From Hymenobacter guriensis (GTDB lineage: Bacteria; Bacteroidota; Bacteroidia; Cytophagales; Hymenobacteraceae), in assembly GCF_015773195.1 (NCBI RefSeq), contig NZ_JADWYK010000002.1, positions 515,145 to 579,144 of the forward strand: 64,000 nucleotides of DNA. Reading direction: 5' to 3'. Made by a program: the position numbers and the translations under genes. This document shows positions 19,197 to 28,050 of this stretch, one piece after another. Each line of letters opens with the position of its first letter. The first letter of the stretch is position 1. Under the pieces are notes generated by a model. It made no database searches, had not been told where the DNA came from, and saw nothing but the letters and a program-made list of their open reading frames with translations.

Positions 19197-20020
19197 TATA
19201 CGGCCCTCAAAGTCACTTCAAAATACGGCAGCGGGTCTGCCAGAAGATTTGGCGCCTGGGTGGGCATAGGCGCAGGCAGGTACGCCGCGCAGAGCGTGTT
19301 GCCGACCTGCACCAACTGGCCGGGCGCATCTGTCGGCAAACCATCCAGGATACCAGCCAGCACCTCCCAGCGCGGCTGCCCCGGCTGGCGACTGGCATCG
19401 TGCCACACTACTACCGTTTCGGGGCCTGCCAGGTGCTCAAACACGCGTCGGGTATCGGTACGCACGGCTTCATAGTGATGGTCGCCGTCGATGAAGACTA
19501 CGTCGAACTTGCCCAGCCCACGAAAGTCGTAGGTGGCGGAGTTGCCGTGCAGGTGGTGTACGTTAGGCAACGGGTGCGAAAAAAAGCCGTGCAACTCGAT
19601 ATAGCGTTCCGGCAGCCGCAGCGCCCGCAGCTCCGCCGCCGAAAGGTTCAGCGTGTACACATCGGCGGCTACTTCGGCCACATTGGCCGCGCTTTCGCCC
19701 CGCCACGTCCCAATCTCGAAGTAGCGGCACTGCGGTACCCGGCGCGCCAGGGCGCGCAGCAAAGCCAGATCGGTAGGCAGGGAGCCGCCGTCCCGAAAAG
19801 CGAAGGGCCGTACCGTTTCGCCTTCGGCCGGCAAGAAGGCAGTAAGCGGCACTACGGGCAAGCCCGTCGCCACTACACCGCGTCCCGGACTATGGGCCAG
19901 TGCCTGCCGCTGCCAGGCGCTTTCATCGGCAATAAGCACGTGGTTGAGCAGCCACGGGTTACGCGCCACCCGGCCCAGGGCGCGCAGGGTTTTCGTGAGT
20001 CGGGACAAGGCAGGCGGCAT
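19193..20020 (-). CDS. Class I SAM-dependent methyltransferase
   Basis: The 275-aa protein has a SAM-binding motif (YFEIGTWRGESAANVAEV) and the downstream acidic motif DVVFIDGDHHYEAVRTD, as in the Methyltransf_24 group. This group often acts on sugars or small surface-polymer precursors, but the substrate here is unknown. The start overlaps the moxR stop by one base (TAATG), so the two genes are translationally coupled on the minus strand. It is convergent with the flippase gene. Confidence 0.88.
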   Translation of the reverse strand: MPPALSRLTKTLRALGRVARNPWLLNHVLIADESAWQRQALAHSPGRGVVATGLPVVPLTAFLPAEGETVRPFAFRDGGSLPTDLALLRALARRVPQCRYFEIGTWRGESAANVAEVAADVYTLNLSAAELRALRLPERYIELHGFFSHPLPNVHHLHGNSATYDFRGLGKFDVVFIDGDHHYEAVRTDTRRVFEHLAGPETVVVWHDASRQPGQPRWEVLAGILDGLPTDAPGQLVQVGNTLCAAYLPAPMPTQAPNLLADPLPYFEVTLRAVY

Positions 20021-20979
20021 TAGCTGATGGGCACTTTGCGCAGGATGGCCTCAATCAGATCCTGGGTGCGGATGCCGTCGGCCTCGGCTTCGTAGTTGAG
20101 CAGAATGCGGTGGTTGAGCACATCGGCCGCTACTTCCTTGATGTCTTCGGGCAGCACGTAGTCACGCTCGTCCAGAAACGCCACGGCTTTGGCGGCCCGG
20201 TGCAGGGCAATGCTGGCGCGTGGGCTCACTCCAAACTGTACGTACTGCTGAAAATCGGGCAGGTCGTACTCGGCCGGCTTGCGGGTGGCAAACACCAGCT
20301 CGATGATGTACTTCTCCAGGGTTTCGGAAATCTGCACCTGGTTTATCTGGCTGCGGATGGCGAAAATGTCTTCCTTGGTAAGCACGGGGTTTACTTCATC
20401 CACGTAGCTGAGGTTGGCCATGCGGCGCATCACTTCCAGCTCATCGGCCTTCTTGAGGTAATCCACAAACACCTTCATCATGAAGCGGTCTACCTGGGCC
20501 TCGGGCAGCGGGTAGGTTCCTTCCTGCTCCACGGGGTTTTGGGTAGCCAACACCAGAAACGGCAGATCCAGCGGGTAGGTGGTTTCGCCGATGGTCACCT
20601 GCCGCTCCTGCATGGCTTCGAGCAGGGCGCTCTGCACCTTGGCCGGGGAGCGGTTGATTTCGTCGGCCAGCACGAGGTTGGCGAAAATCGGCCCTTTCTT
20701 CACCTCGAATATCGACTGGCTCTGGTTGTAGATCATGGTGCCGATGAGGTCGGACGGTAGCAGATCGGGGGTAAACTGCACGCGCTGAAACGGCAGGTGC
20801 ATCACCCGGGAAAGCGTGCTGATGGTAAGGGTTTTGGCCAGCCCCGGCACGCCTTCGAGCAGGATGTGCCCGCCGGTGAACAGGCCAATAAGCAGCCGGT
20901 TGACCATATAGTGCTGGCCCACCACCACCTTGCCAACTTCAGTAAATACCTGGCGGATTTTGTCGCGGTAATTTTCCAC
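20020..20979 (-). CDS. MoxR-family AAA+ ATPase
   Basis: The 319-aa protein contains Walker A (GVPGLAKT, 43-50), Walker B (LVLADEINRSP) and sensor/arginine-finger regions (LATQNPVEQEGTYPLPEAQVDRF), and ends with the lid domain. MoxR ATPases act as chaperones for insertion of cofactors or activation of von Willebrand-type partners. The usual partners (DUF58, VWA/BatA genes) are not adjacent here. Instead, a methyltransferase gene follows with a one-base overlap. A -7 element lies 20 bp upstream. Confidence 0.93.
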   Translation of the reverse strand: MENYRDKIRQVFTEVGKVVVGQHYMVNRLLIGLFTGGHILLEGVPGLAKTLTISTLSRVMHLPFQRVQFTPDLLPSDLIGTMIYNQSQSIFEVKKGPIFANLVLADEINRSPAKVQSALLEAMQERQVTIGETTYPLDLPFLVLATQNPVEQEGTYPLPEAQVDRFMMKVFVDYLKKADELEVMRRMANLSYVDEVNPVLTKEDIFAIRSQINQVQISETLEKYIIELVFATRKPAEYDLPDFQQYVQFGVSPRASIALHRAAKAVAFLDERDYVLPEDIKEVAADVLNHRILLNYEAEADGIRTQDLIEAILRKVPIS

Positions 20980-20999
20980 GGGATACGGTCAAAAGAAAG

Positions 21000-21007
21000 C
21001 AAAGGTA
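21000..21007 (-). promoter_or_regulatory. -7 promoter element of moxR
   Basis: On the minus strand TACCTTTG matches TAnnTTTG, 20 bp before the moxR ATG. Confidence 0.6.
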
Positions 21008-21263
21008 CCCAACTGGCCACGGCTGGCCCGGCAGCCGTCGGGCCAAGATAGTAGAGTAGCCGGAGTTGCGGGTCATATCCGGGCCCTATGCTCCTGTCCT
21101 CGTTGGGGCATGGGGCCCATTCACGTACCAAAAATCTTTGTTCACTTACAAAAAGACCAGTCATAATTATGTATTGACTCTACGCTATTGGTTATATATC
21201 TTACCTGCCTTTTATTAGTTGCTCGAAATTGATTTTCTCTTTTGTTCTTGTTCTCCTTTTCCT

Positions 21264-23483
21264 ATGAAAAAAACCCTACTCACCCATTCACCTTCCGGCC
21301 TTTCCCGTCACGCTTGGCGGGCGTTGCTGGGCCTAAGCCTGACGGCTACGCTGGGTGCTACGCCGGCGCTGGCCGTTACTACTCCCACTACCATCAGCAA
21401 GCCGTTAGTTGGCATTGAGGAGGACCGCGTCATAACGGGCGATGAACAGATTTTGACGGATGAAACCTATCATGACCTTACTATAGCAGCCGGCGCCACC
21501 CTGGAGTTGTATGGGAAGCTAACTATCACGGGCACCATGACCGTTGAAGCCGGTGGTACGCTGAACTGCGCTGGCTTTCAAGGAGGGCTGGTAAAAGGTC
21601 CGGGCGCCTTTGTGCTGGCAGACGAGGCCACTCTAGTTATCAGAAGCACCGAAGGTATTGCCGCAACCGGCCAGAACTCCGGTATCATCCAGACAGCGGC
21701 CCGCTCATTTAGCTCCAAAGCTGCCTATGTTTATCTGGTACCTCCGTTTTTTATACTCGATACGCCTCCTGTGACCGGGACTGGCTTGCCCGCAGAGGTA
21801 GCCATCTTAATTATTGGGCCCGATATCAGCAGCATCTCGGCTCGTCAGCAAAAGCCAGCCGATTCTCCTTTTGCTATCTTACTTAGCCAGGATGTCAAAG
21901 TCAGAACCGGGGTGTTAGTGGCCTCAGCTGATTTATACCTGGATGATCATCAGCTAACGCTGCTCTCTACCAAGGATGGCACGGCCGAGATACTACCCGC
22001 CAATCTTTTTGCAGACCTTGAGGGCGAAGTTATTGGCAACACGGTGGTGGCACAGAAATACATTGACGCCGCTACGCTTATCGGGTATCATCACCTGTCT
22101 TCTCCCGTTCAGGATGCGCCATTCAAAGCGCTGGAAAGTGGTGGCAACTTCAAGGCAATTTTCAACTCTGCTTACAACTCCGCCGAAAAGCCCGGTGGCA
22201 TCTCCCCCTTCCCGAACGTGTTCGGCTACGACGAGAGCCGGTTGGCCACGCCCAACGAGTCGTACGGACAGACGTTTTCCCGGGGCTGGTTTTCGCCCAC
22301 TGAATCAAGCATGGAGGAAGGTCGCGGCTACTCCGTCAACATCCGCAGGGGTCAGACGCTCAAGTTTGCCGGCGCAGTAAACAATGGTCCCGTGGGCCCG
22401 CTCACCCTCACGCGCGGCGACGAGGAAGACAGTGGCTGGAACCTGCTGGGCAACCCCTACCCTTCCTCCATCGACTGGTATGCGGCTGATGTATTAGGCG
22501 TTATTCCTGGCGGCATGGAACGCTCGGCCTACATCTACTCGCCCACCAGCCAATATGGCGGCACGTACCGGACATACTTTAATAATGGGGACGGAACATC
22601 TTTTGGTGACCCTATGATTGCCCCGGGTCAGGGCTTTTTCACTCGTCTGTTTAATGACAACAGCTCCGTTGAGCTTACCTTCACCAACGAAATACGTGGA
22701 GGTTTTAACCCCGAACCCACCGAACTCCAAGCCGGCCTGCCCAAGCTCACCCAGCGCACAACGGCCAAGCGAACCACAAGTCCCACGCAGCCCTACGTGC
22801 ACCTGGAGCTAAAAACTACCAGTGGCGTCACCGACCCCACGTACGTGTACTTCCAGGCAAAAGCCACTGCCGCCGTGGACAACAACTACGATGCACCCAA
22901 GCTGCGTAACGTAGGCACCGCTTCGCTCTACACGATGGTAGGCACCAAGGAACTGGCCGTGAACGGGCAGGCACCTTTAACTGGCCTGGCCGTGAGCATT
23001 CCGGTAGGCGTGTCCGCTGGAGCCGGCACCTACATCCTGCGCGCCGAGAAAATCTTGAACTTCGCCGGCGCCCAGCCTGTGTCGTTGGTCGATAATGTAA
23101 CCGGCAAAACTACTGACCTACGCCAGCAGCCGGAGTACACCTTCACGCTGGACAAAGCCTTTTCCGGGCACCGCTTTAATCTTGTTTTCGGAGCCAGCAG
23201 CGTAACCGGCACCCGCGACAAAGTACAGTCGGCGCAGGTAGCCTTGTATCCCAACCCAGCCCGTACATCTTTTGAGCTGCAGATTCCGGTAATAACCGGC
23301 GGCAAAACAGTAAAGGCAACACTCTACAACCAGTTGGGCCAGCGGGTACAAACACGTAGCTTGCCCATGACCAGCCAGGGCGCTCAAGGCTCCTTCGACG
23401 TGCGTGGTATGGCCCGCGGAATATATTCGCTACAGCTGGAAATTGGCACTACGCTGCTTACCAAGCGGGTAGTTCTGGAGTAG
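21264..23483 (+). CDS. Large T9SS-exported surface protein with type A sorting domain
   Basis: The 739-aa product has a twin-part signal region (MKKTLLTHSP... then ALLGLSLTATLGATPALA). The long beta-rich body includes a GNPYPSSIDWYAAD segment, a motif I associate with Bacteroidota T9SS surface proteins, and a VKGPGAFVLADEATLVI beta-helix-like repeat near the N-terminus. The C-terminal sorting domain carries VALYPNPARTSF, ATLYNQLGQRVQ and GIYSLQLEIGTT. ATG 21264 is chosen for the signal peptide. It is followed after 37 bp by the small PID-CTERM gene, which suggests joint transcription with the exosortase locus. The molecular function is unknown. Confidence 0.88.
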   Translation: MKKTLLTHSPSGLSRHAWRALLGLSLTATLGATPALAVTTPTTISKPLVGIEEDRVITGDEQILTDETYHDLTIAAGATLELYGKLTITGTMTVEAGGTLNCAGFQGGLVKGPGAFVLADEATLVIRSTEGIAATGQNSGIIQTAARSFSSKAAYVYLVPPFFILDTPPVTGTGLPAEVAILIIGPDISSISARQQKPADSPFAILLSQDVKVRTGVLVASADLYLDDHQLTLLSTKDGTAEILPANLFADLEGEVIGNTVVAQKYIDAATLIGYHHLSSPVQDAPFKALESGGNFKAIFNSAYNSAEKPGGISPFPNVFGYDESRLATPNESYGQTFSRGWFSPTESSMEEGRGYSVNIRRGQTLKFAGAVNNGPVGPLTLTRGDEEDSGWNLLGNPYPSSIDWYAADVLGVIPGGMERSAYIYSPTSQYGGTYRTYFNNGDGTSFGDPMIAPGQGFFTRLFNDNSSVELTFTNEIRGGFNPEPTELQAGLPKLTQRTTAKRTTSPTQPYVHLELKTTSGVTDPTYVYFQAKATAAVDNNYDAPKLRNVGTASLYTMVGTKELAVNGQAPLTGLAVSIPVGVSAGAGTYILRAEKILNFAGAQPVSLVDNVTGKTTDLRQQPEYTFTLDKAFSGHRFNLVFGASSVTGTRDKVQSAQVALYPNPARTSFELQIPVITGGKTVKATLYNQLGQRVQTRSLPMTSQGAQGSFDVRGMARGIYSLQLEIGTTLLTKRVVLE

Positions 23484-23520
23484 GCTGTCTTACCTCAACA
23501 TATAACTTTCTCTTTCACCT

Positions 23521-23730
23521 ATGAAAAACGTACTACTGAAGCTGCTATTGATGGGTAGCCTGCTGATAATGGCCAATGTAGCCCATGCGCAAAGTGACGA
23601 GCCCCCGGAAGGCGGCCCCATGCCCGACGACCCCACGGCCGTGCCTATTGATGGGGGAGCTTCCCTTCTGCTAGCCGCCGGCGTGGGCCTGGGCGTACGG
23701 CAGCTACGCCGGCGCAAAATGGTCAGGTAA
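23521..23730 (+). CDS. Tiny PID-CTERM sorting-signal protein, likely exosortase substrate
   Basis: The 69-aa protein consists of a signal peptide (MKNVLLKLLLMGSLLIMANVAHAQ), an acidic Pro-rich spacer of about 18 residues (SDEPPEGGPMPDDPTAV), the motif PIDGG, a hydrophobic helix (ASLLLAAGVGLGV) and an Arg/Lys-rich tail (RQLRRRKMVR). This three-part C-terminus is the layout of the PID-CTERM class of exosortase targets in Bacteroidota. After processing, almost nothing but the spacer would remain, so the mature product would be a very short peptide or anchor. The exosortase gene begins 115 bp downstream. Confidence 0.85.
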   Translation: MKNVLLKLLLMGSLLIMANVAHAQSDEPPEGGPMPDDPTAVPIDGGASLLLAAGVGLGVRQLRRRKMVR

Positions 23731-23752
23731 GCACCTCTACTATTTACCAGCT

Positions 23753-23783
23753 AAATCCCCGGCCTCGTAAGCCGGGGATTTTT
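23753..23783 (+). terminator. Hairpin between the PID-CTERM gene and the exosortase gene
   Basis: An AAATCCCCGGC stem with a 7-nt loop and its complement runs into TTTTT. It could end the upstream transcript or attenuate read-through into the exosortase gene, making the substrate more abundant than the enzyme. Confidence 0.88.
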
Positions 23784-23845
23784 AGTTATTTTTAGGGTAC
23801 GTTTCCCGATTTACTTGGCCTGCAGCCGCCTAATTACCCTTGTTC

Positions 23846-24355
23846 ATGGATACTCGCAAGCGTCAGCTAATTCGTTTTGGACTACTTAGCCTAGGTATCT
23901 ATTTCCTGTGGCTTGGTGTATATGAAAACTGGCTGGGCCCGGACCACCGACTGGACACTGAGTTATCCAACAACATTGCCGCAGGCAGCGCCCTAACATT
24001 GCGACTCATTGGCTTCGACGCCGGTACTGCCAGTCAGCACATAGTAACCATTGCCGGTCAGCAGGTGGTAGCGGTGTGGCCGCCTTGTAACGGACTGGTG
24101 CTCTATGCGTTGTTCACCGGCTTTGTACTTGCTTTTCCTGGTCCGGCCAAATCAAAGCTCTGGTTTATTCCTATTGGTATAGCGGCCATTTACCTTATAA
24201 ATATTCTGCGTGTAGCGGCCCTGGCTTTAAACCACGTCTACGCTCGTGGGTCAGTTGATTTCAATCATCACTACACCTTCACATTCATAGTATACGCCTT
24301 TATTTTGCTGCTGTGGGGCTTATGGGTTAGGCGTTTCACTCAGCCGGCTGTCTAA
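23846..24355 (+). CDS. xrtX: Exosortase, XrtX-like
   Basis: The 169-aa integral membrane protein has about five helices and the exosortase catalytic triad. The nucleophilic cysteine is in PPCNGLVLYALFTGF (C81), the arginine in LINILRVAAL (R122), and the histidine in VDFNHHYTFTF (H141/H142). Exosortases cleave C-terminal PEP-CTERM-like signals at the cytoplasmic membrane. ATG 23846 is preferred to the TTG two codons upstream. A PID-CTERM substrate gene lies just upstream and a 4-TM companion just downstream. The XrtX name is recalled from Bacteroidota annotations and could not be checked; exosortase itself is well supported by the triad. Confidence 0.88.
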   Translation: MDTRKRQLIRFGLLSLGIYFLWLGVYENWLGPDHRLDTELSNNIAAGSALTLRLIGFDAGTASQHIVTIAGQQVVAVWPPCNGLVLYALFTGFVLAFPGPAKSKLWFIPIGIAAIYLINILRVAALALNHVYARGSVDFNHHYTFTFIVYAFILLLWGLWVRRFTQPAV

Positions 24356-24370
24356 GCCTTGGTGTCAGTT

Positions 24371-24856
24371 ATGCCTACTCGTTCACTTCCTGCCCGCTTG
24401 CTATGGATTTGTGGCTTGCTGGTTTTAGCAGGTTTCCTGTTTTGCCTGGGTGCTTACGAGAAGGATATCCTTGGTCAGCTCAACGTTGTATGGCACCGCT
24501 ATAGCACCTACCTGCCAACTGCCTTAACCGGATCTGCCGATCCGGCCATTACCCGCCTACCTGTACCGGTTGTTGGTTTTTACACCTTGCTGTATATCTG
24601 CCTATGCCTGTTGCTACTTAGGCTGCTCGTTGTTACCTCACTGCGCTTCCGCTTCATTCTGGCAGCTTACGCGGTGAGCTTAGGTGCCTGCCTAGTACTA
24701 CTGGTCCTGGCTAAGCTTCTGTCCGGCGCCTTGGGCCTTTATCAGCTGAGTCGTAACCTGATTGATTTTATAGTCTCTCCTCTACCTATTATGGTGCTTG
24801 CGCCCTTGGTTTACTGGTATTATCCCACTGCGGCTCCAGCCACCGCAACCAAGTAA
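24371..24856 (+). CDS. Exosortase-associated membrane protein (XrtX-associated type)
   Basis: The 161-aa protein has four membrane helices (ICGLLVLAGFLFCLG, VGFYTLLYICLCLLLL, FILAAYAVSLGACLVLLVLA, ISP-like terminal helix), short loops and a Pro/Ala tail. It starts 15 bp after the exosortase stop, so the two are almost certainly cotranscribed. I take ATG 24371, though a GTG at 24362 is possible. I recall that small membrane proteins accompany XrtX in Hymenobacter-type genomes. The role (adaptor, assembly or substrate-positioning factor) is not known. Confidence 0.72.
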   Translation: MPTRSLPARLLWICGLLVLAGFLFCLGAYEKDILGQLNVVWHRYSTYLPTALTGSADPAITRLPVPVVGFYTLLYICLCLLLLRLLVVTSLRFRFILAAYAVSLGACLVLLVLAKLLSGALGLYQLSRNLIDFIVSPLPIMVLAPLVYWYYPTAAPATATK

Positions 24857-24890
24857 GGATAAGCAACGGCAAGCCTTACGTCAGCTCATG

Positions 24891-24930
24891 GGCGGTAGCT
24901 GCGCGCCCGACTAAATAAGCAGCTACCGCC
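24891..24930. terminator. Convergent hairpin
   Basis: A 12-bp perfect stem (GGCGGTAGCTGC / GCAGCTACCGCC) with a 16-nt loop lies between the exosortase operon and the convergent minus-strand gene. Confidence 0.75.
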
Positions 24931-24944
24931 ACCGCCCACATGTG

Positions 24945-25346
24945 CTAGCGAGAGAGAGAGGAGCCGAGCTTGATAAGGATTTTGCCCAGGTGCGTGAGGG
25001 GGGCAGTGTAGCCGTTGGCGGCTTCCTCAGCCACTTTGATGGTTTCGGACCCCAGACTGGCCAGGGTTTCGGCAATGCTGTGGGAGTCGGTTTCTGAGTT
25101 GCTGAGCTGCTCACGCAACAGCACAATTTCCTGCTTGATCTTAGCCAGGCCCGGCCGCTCACTGGCCAGCAGCACCTCTTCCCAACGGGCTATTTCAGAA
25201 AGGCCCCGCTTGCTGTCGGTGCTGGGTACGCCGTCGTTCAGCAGCGCTAAGGTATCCTCAACCAAAGCCGAGTTCTGCTTGTCGCTAACTTCCAGTGGAA
25301 TGGTAGGCGTAGGAACGGACTGGGGAGTGGGCGTGATGGAATCCAT
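24945..25346 (-). CDS. Hypothetical helical protein, 133 aa
   Basis: The proposed product begins MDSITPTPQSVPTPTIPLEV (disordered, Pro/Thr-rich). It continues into helices with heptad-like spacing (RWEEVLLASERPGLAKIKQEIVLLREQL ... HSIAETLASLGSETIKVAEEA). No signal peptide or catalytic motif is visible. A longer start at 25382 exists, but the short version starts with the more typical coding sequence. It is convergent with the exosortase operon. Its function is unknown. The 252-bp gap upstream, to the lipoprotein gene at 25599, shows nothing recognisable. Confidence 0.75.
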   Translation of the reverse strand: MDSITPTPQSVPTPTIPLEVSDKQNSALVEDTLALLNDGVPSTDSKRGLSEIARWEEVLLASERPGLAKIKQEIVLLREQLSNSETDSHSIAETLASLGSETIKVAEEAANGYTAPLTHLGKILIKLGSSLSR

Positions 25347-25598
25347 ACAAATCAGAAAAGAAAGGTCAGAAGTTACAGGCATATACCTAGGCTGCGGCGG
25401 AAAGGTTGACTATGCATCCTGACCGGCTCGGGCAGTCCGGCGCGGCCGCTTATATCTGCGGGCAAAGTGAGCTGAACCCTCTGAGGTAGCTGTAGCCGTG
25501 GTTTCGGCGCTTCGGCCCAAGGCATCCAGGCCCGCGGGTTACCTTTTTCGGCATGCCTTTATTAAGGCTGAATCTTTCACCAGCCAATCCAAATTGCC

Positions 25599-25892
25599 AT
25601 GAAATTCTCCCTGAAATCTGCCCTGGTTGCCGTTGCTTTCGCCGCTTCAATGGCTGCCTGCACCCAAGCCGAGCAAAACAACGCCGAAGCCGCTGCCGAC
25701 AGCGCTGCCGCTACCACTGAGGCTGCCGCTGACACCGCTGCCGTAGTAACCGACGACGCCGTGGAAGGTGCCGGCCAGGCTACTGAGGCTGCTGCCTCTA
25801 ACGCGGCTAATGCCACGGAAGCTGCTGCCAACAAAGCTGCTACCGAAACCAAAGAAGCTGCCGCCGCTGCTAAAGAAGAAGCTGCTCAGTAA
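25599..25892 (+). CDS. Ala/Glu-rich small lipoprotein with LEA-like repeats
   Basis: The 97-aa product has a lipoprotein signal peptide (SALVAVAFAASMAAC, with lipobox Cys about 21). It continues as a low-complexity helix of Ala, Glu, Thr and Lys with repeating AAADxAAATTE / AANKAATETK units. The charge pattern resembles late-embryogenesis-abundant or apolipoprotein-like repeats, so it may protect surfaces or bind membranes. That is an inference from composition only. A strong terminator follows. Confidence 0.85.
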   Translation: MKFSLKSALVAVAFAASMAACTQAEQNNAEAAADSAAATTEAAADTAAVVTDDAVEGAGQATEAAASNAANATEAAANKAATETKEAAAAAKEEAAQ

Positions 25893-25922
25893 TTGCCTGG
25901 CGCTCTGGTGCCAACAGCTACA

Positions 25923-25955
25923 AAAAAGCCTCCTGCCGCAAGACAGGAGGCTTTT
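25923..25955. terminator. Bidirectional terminator
   Basis: AAAAAGCCTCCTG and its complement form a 13-bp stem with A and T runs on both sides. It serves both the lipoprotein gene and the convergent 516-aa gene. Confidence 0.95.
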
Positions 25956-25961
25956 TCGTTT

Positions 25962-27512
25962 CTAGGCTTCTGGAGTAGCCAATGTATCGGCGGGTGCGGG
26001 GCACACCAGCTCGAGCAATACAGAGTAGTAGGCACGGCCCGTCATGCGGGCGCGCAGCCAGCCGTAGTAGCTTAGGGCTTGCAAATCTTCGCGCACCAAT
26101 GGCAGGAATGTAGGCAGCGCTTCTACACGCGCAGCAAAGGCCGGCTGCCGGGCCACGTCGGGGTCGAGAAGGATGCTGCGCACCAGCTGCAGGTAGCTGG
26201 CTACGTAGGCGTACGGGTGCGGCTGGCCCGCAAACCGCTCGTGCAGCAGCCGCTCGATGGAGCGCAGCCGGTTCAGGGCCAGATCGTGGTGGCCGAGCTC
26301 CAGCTGAATGAGCATTTCGCCCATATTCTTGTTCAGCAGCCATTCCAGGCCCATTTCCTGCTCGCACCAGTGGTCCGTTTGTCCAATGGTGAGCAGCACC
26401 TGGTTGGCTTTCTGAAACAGCCCTTCGGCAAAGTAGTGGAAGCTCAGGCCCAGACGCGCCGTTAGCTCGTCGCGGTGGGTGAGCGAGGTTTCGGATAACA
26501 GCTTGTTCAGCAACGTAATGCTGTCGTTGTTGCGGTGCATAAAGGCGTAAATGGCGGCCTGCAGAAACGTACAGCGCGGCAGCCACTCGGCGGCGTAGCT
26601 GCGCCCACCGGCTGCCAGCAAGGTGTGCATCTGAGCCAGATACTCGGCAGCCTCCGCAAAGCGGCGCGTGCGGTAGAGGCCGTGCGCAATCATGTACAGC
26701 AGCCCTAGTTGGTAGTAGCGGTGGGCTGGAGCAAAGCCGTGGCGCTTTTCCATGAGGTGGTAGCAGCGCATCACAAAGGGCGTAAACGAGCTGAAGTCGC
26801 GGCGCACGAGCATGGCGTTGCGGGCAATGGACATAAGCCGGTAGAGCACGGCCGGGCGGCGCGCAAATGCCTCCTGCAGCTCGTATTCCCGCAGCACTTC
26901 CTGCAAAATCCCGTCAAACGACTCGGCAGCACGGCCTTTCACCCGGGCCTGCCGCAGCCGGTGCCGAATGATGCTGTCGGCAATGCCGGCCCGCTCCTCT
27001 TCATCGGCCAGCTTCTTGTTGAGGTGGCGCCGCCGGATGATGTCGTCGAGGTCTTCGGTGGCTTCGCGGCTGGCCTGGGCTATCTGGAGATTGTACACGG
27101 CGTTGAGCAGCTCAAACTGCTCGTTTTGCTGGGCCTGCTTTTCGGCTTTGCGCAGGGTGGTCCAGGCCAAGCGGGGCACGCCGGCCTCAAACAGGTACTG
27201 GGCTAGCGTGAGCAAGCCGCGCACCGAGGACGCCGTCGTAGGGTCCCGTTGGTGCTGGCGGAGCAGCAGGTATTCGGTGAGGTGGCGCAGCAGACGCTTA
27301 CGCAGGGCGTAATAGGCTGTGGCGTTGGGTTCCTGCGGATACAGGTGTGCCAGAATCTGCTCGGTAGTGAGCGGCTGGGGCAGCAGCAGCAGCTCGTAGA
27401 GGCGCTGGTCCATGCGGCCCTTGTCTTTGCGCCGCTGCCGCTGAATGAACTGGCCGAACTCGCGCCGCTCATCAACGGAAAAGGTGGCTAACGTGGTCCG
27501 TAAATCATCCAT
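25962..27512 (-). CDS. Large all-helical (TPR-like) hypothetical protein
   Basis: The 516-aa product is almost entirely helical and Arg/Leu-rich. Repeated antiparallel-helix segments (for example AEAAEYLAQMHTLLAAG, FFAEGLFQKANQVLL, and ALNRLRSIERLLHERF) are reminiscent of tetratricopeptide solenoids. There is no signal peptide, so it is cytoplasmic. No enzyme motif is visible, and I cannot name a family. It is convergent with the lipoprotein gene and divergent from csbD. Confidence 0.85.
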   Translation of the reverse strand: MDDLRTTLATFSVDERREFGQFIQRQRRKDKGRMDQRLYELLLLPQPLTTEQILAHLYPQEPNATAYYALRKRLLRHLTEYLLLRQHQRDPTTASSVRGLLTLAQYLFEAGVPRLAWTTLRKAEKQAQQNEQFELLNAVYNLQIAQASREATEDLDDIIRRRHLNKKLADEEERAGIADSIIRHRLRQARVKGRAAESFDGILQEVLREYELQEAFARRPAVLYRLMSIARNAMLVRRDFSSFTPFVMRCYHLMEKRHGFAPAHRYYQLGLLYMIAHGLYRTRRFAEAAEYLAQMHTLLAAGGRSYAAEWLPRCTFLQAAIYAFMHRNNDSITLLNKLLSETSLTHRDELTARLGLSFHYFAEGLFQKANQVLLTIGQTDHWCEQEMGLEWLLNKNMGEMLIQLELGHHDLALNRLRSIERLLHERFAGQPHPYAYVASYLQLVRSILLDPDVARQPAFAARVEALPTFLPLVREDLQALSYYGWLRARMTGRAYYSVLLELVCPAPADTLATPEA

Positions 27513-27673
27513 TGCCGGCTTGGATTGTATATAATTTTATTCTCAATAATAAGGAGAATAACGGAGCATTCCGGCGCCGGAGGCGGTTTTGCGGCCTAAT
27601 TGATTTTTTACGGCAACCAGCCACTGAGGCCCTGGTGTTAACCTCCGCAGTAAGGCCGCGTATAGCTCATCAG

Positions 27674-27681
27674 TACCTTTC
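27674..27681 (+). promoter_or_regulatory. Probable -7 element of csbD
   Basis: TACCTTTC matches seven of eight consensus positions and lies 22 bp upstream of the ATG at 27704. No clear -33 element was found. Confidence 0.4.
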
Positions 27682-27703
27682 CCACCTAACGCTTCTTTCA
27701 CTT

Positions 27704-27922
27704 ATGGATCTGAACAACAATAACCTGAACGACCGCACGGAGCTGCGTGCCCGCGGCAACTGGAACGAAATCAAAGGCCAGGCCAAGCAGAAGTGGGGCA
27801 ACCTCACCGACGACGACCTGGACTACCAGGAAGGCCAGCAAGATGAGTGGTTTGGCCGCCTGCAGCAGAAAACCGGCGACGCCATTGATGACATCAAAGG
27901 CTGGTTCCACCGCACATTCTAG
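27704..27922 (+). CDS. CsbD-family stress-response protein
   Basis: The 72-aa protein contains the CsbD pattern: NWNEIKGQAKQKWGNLTDDDL then a helix (KTGDAIDDIKGWF). CsbD-like proteins are small and hydrophilic, and are induced by general stress in many bacteria; their molecular role is poorly known. ATG 27704 gives the standard family length, and the longer open frame upstream is non-coding. The gene precedes a DUF1206 membrane gene by 128 bp with a hairpin between. Confidence 0.92.
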   Translation: MDLNNNNLNDRTELRARGNWNEIKGQAKQKWGNLTDDDLDYQEGQQDEWFGRLQQKTGDAIDDIKGWFHRTF

Positions 27923-27943
27923 CCGACCTGCCTTACGCTTACT

Positions 27944-27986
27944 GCGCCCCGCCCACCCCAACCTGGTGAGCGGGGCGCTGCTTTTT
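27944..27986 (+). terminator. Terminator after csbD
   Basis: A 9-bp GC stem (GCGCCCCGC / GCGGGGCGC) with a longer loop is followed by CTGCTTTTT. Confidence 0.7.
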
Positions 27987-28050
27987 GGCCGTATATCGTC
28001 GTTTCGCGTAAGCTCCTACATCTATTCTTTTATTCTTTCACCTTTCTTCC

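Noticed and set aside
19004..20023. 339-aa plus-strand frame across the methyltransferase gene
   Set aside because: It is the antisense of a gene with clear SAM-binding motifs.
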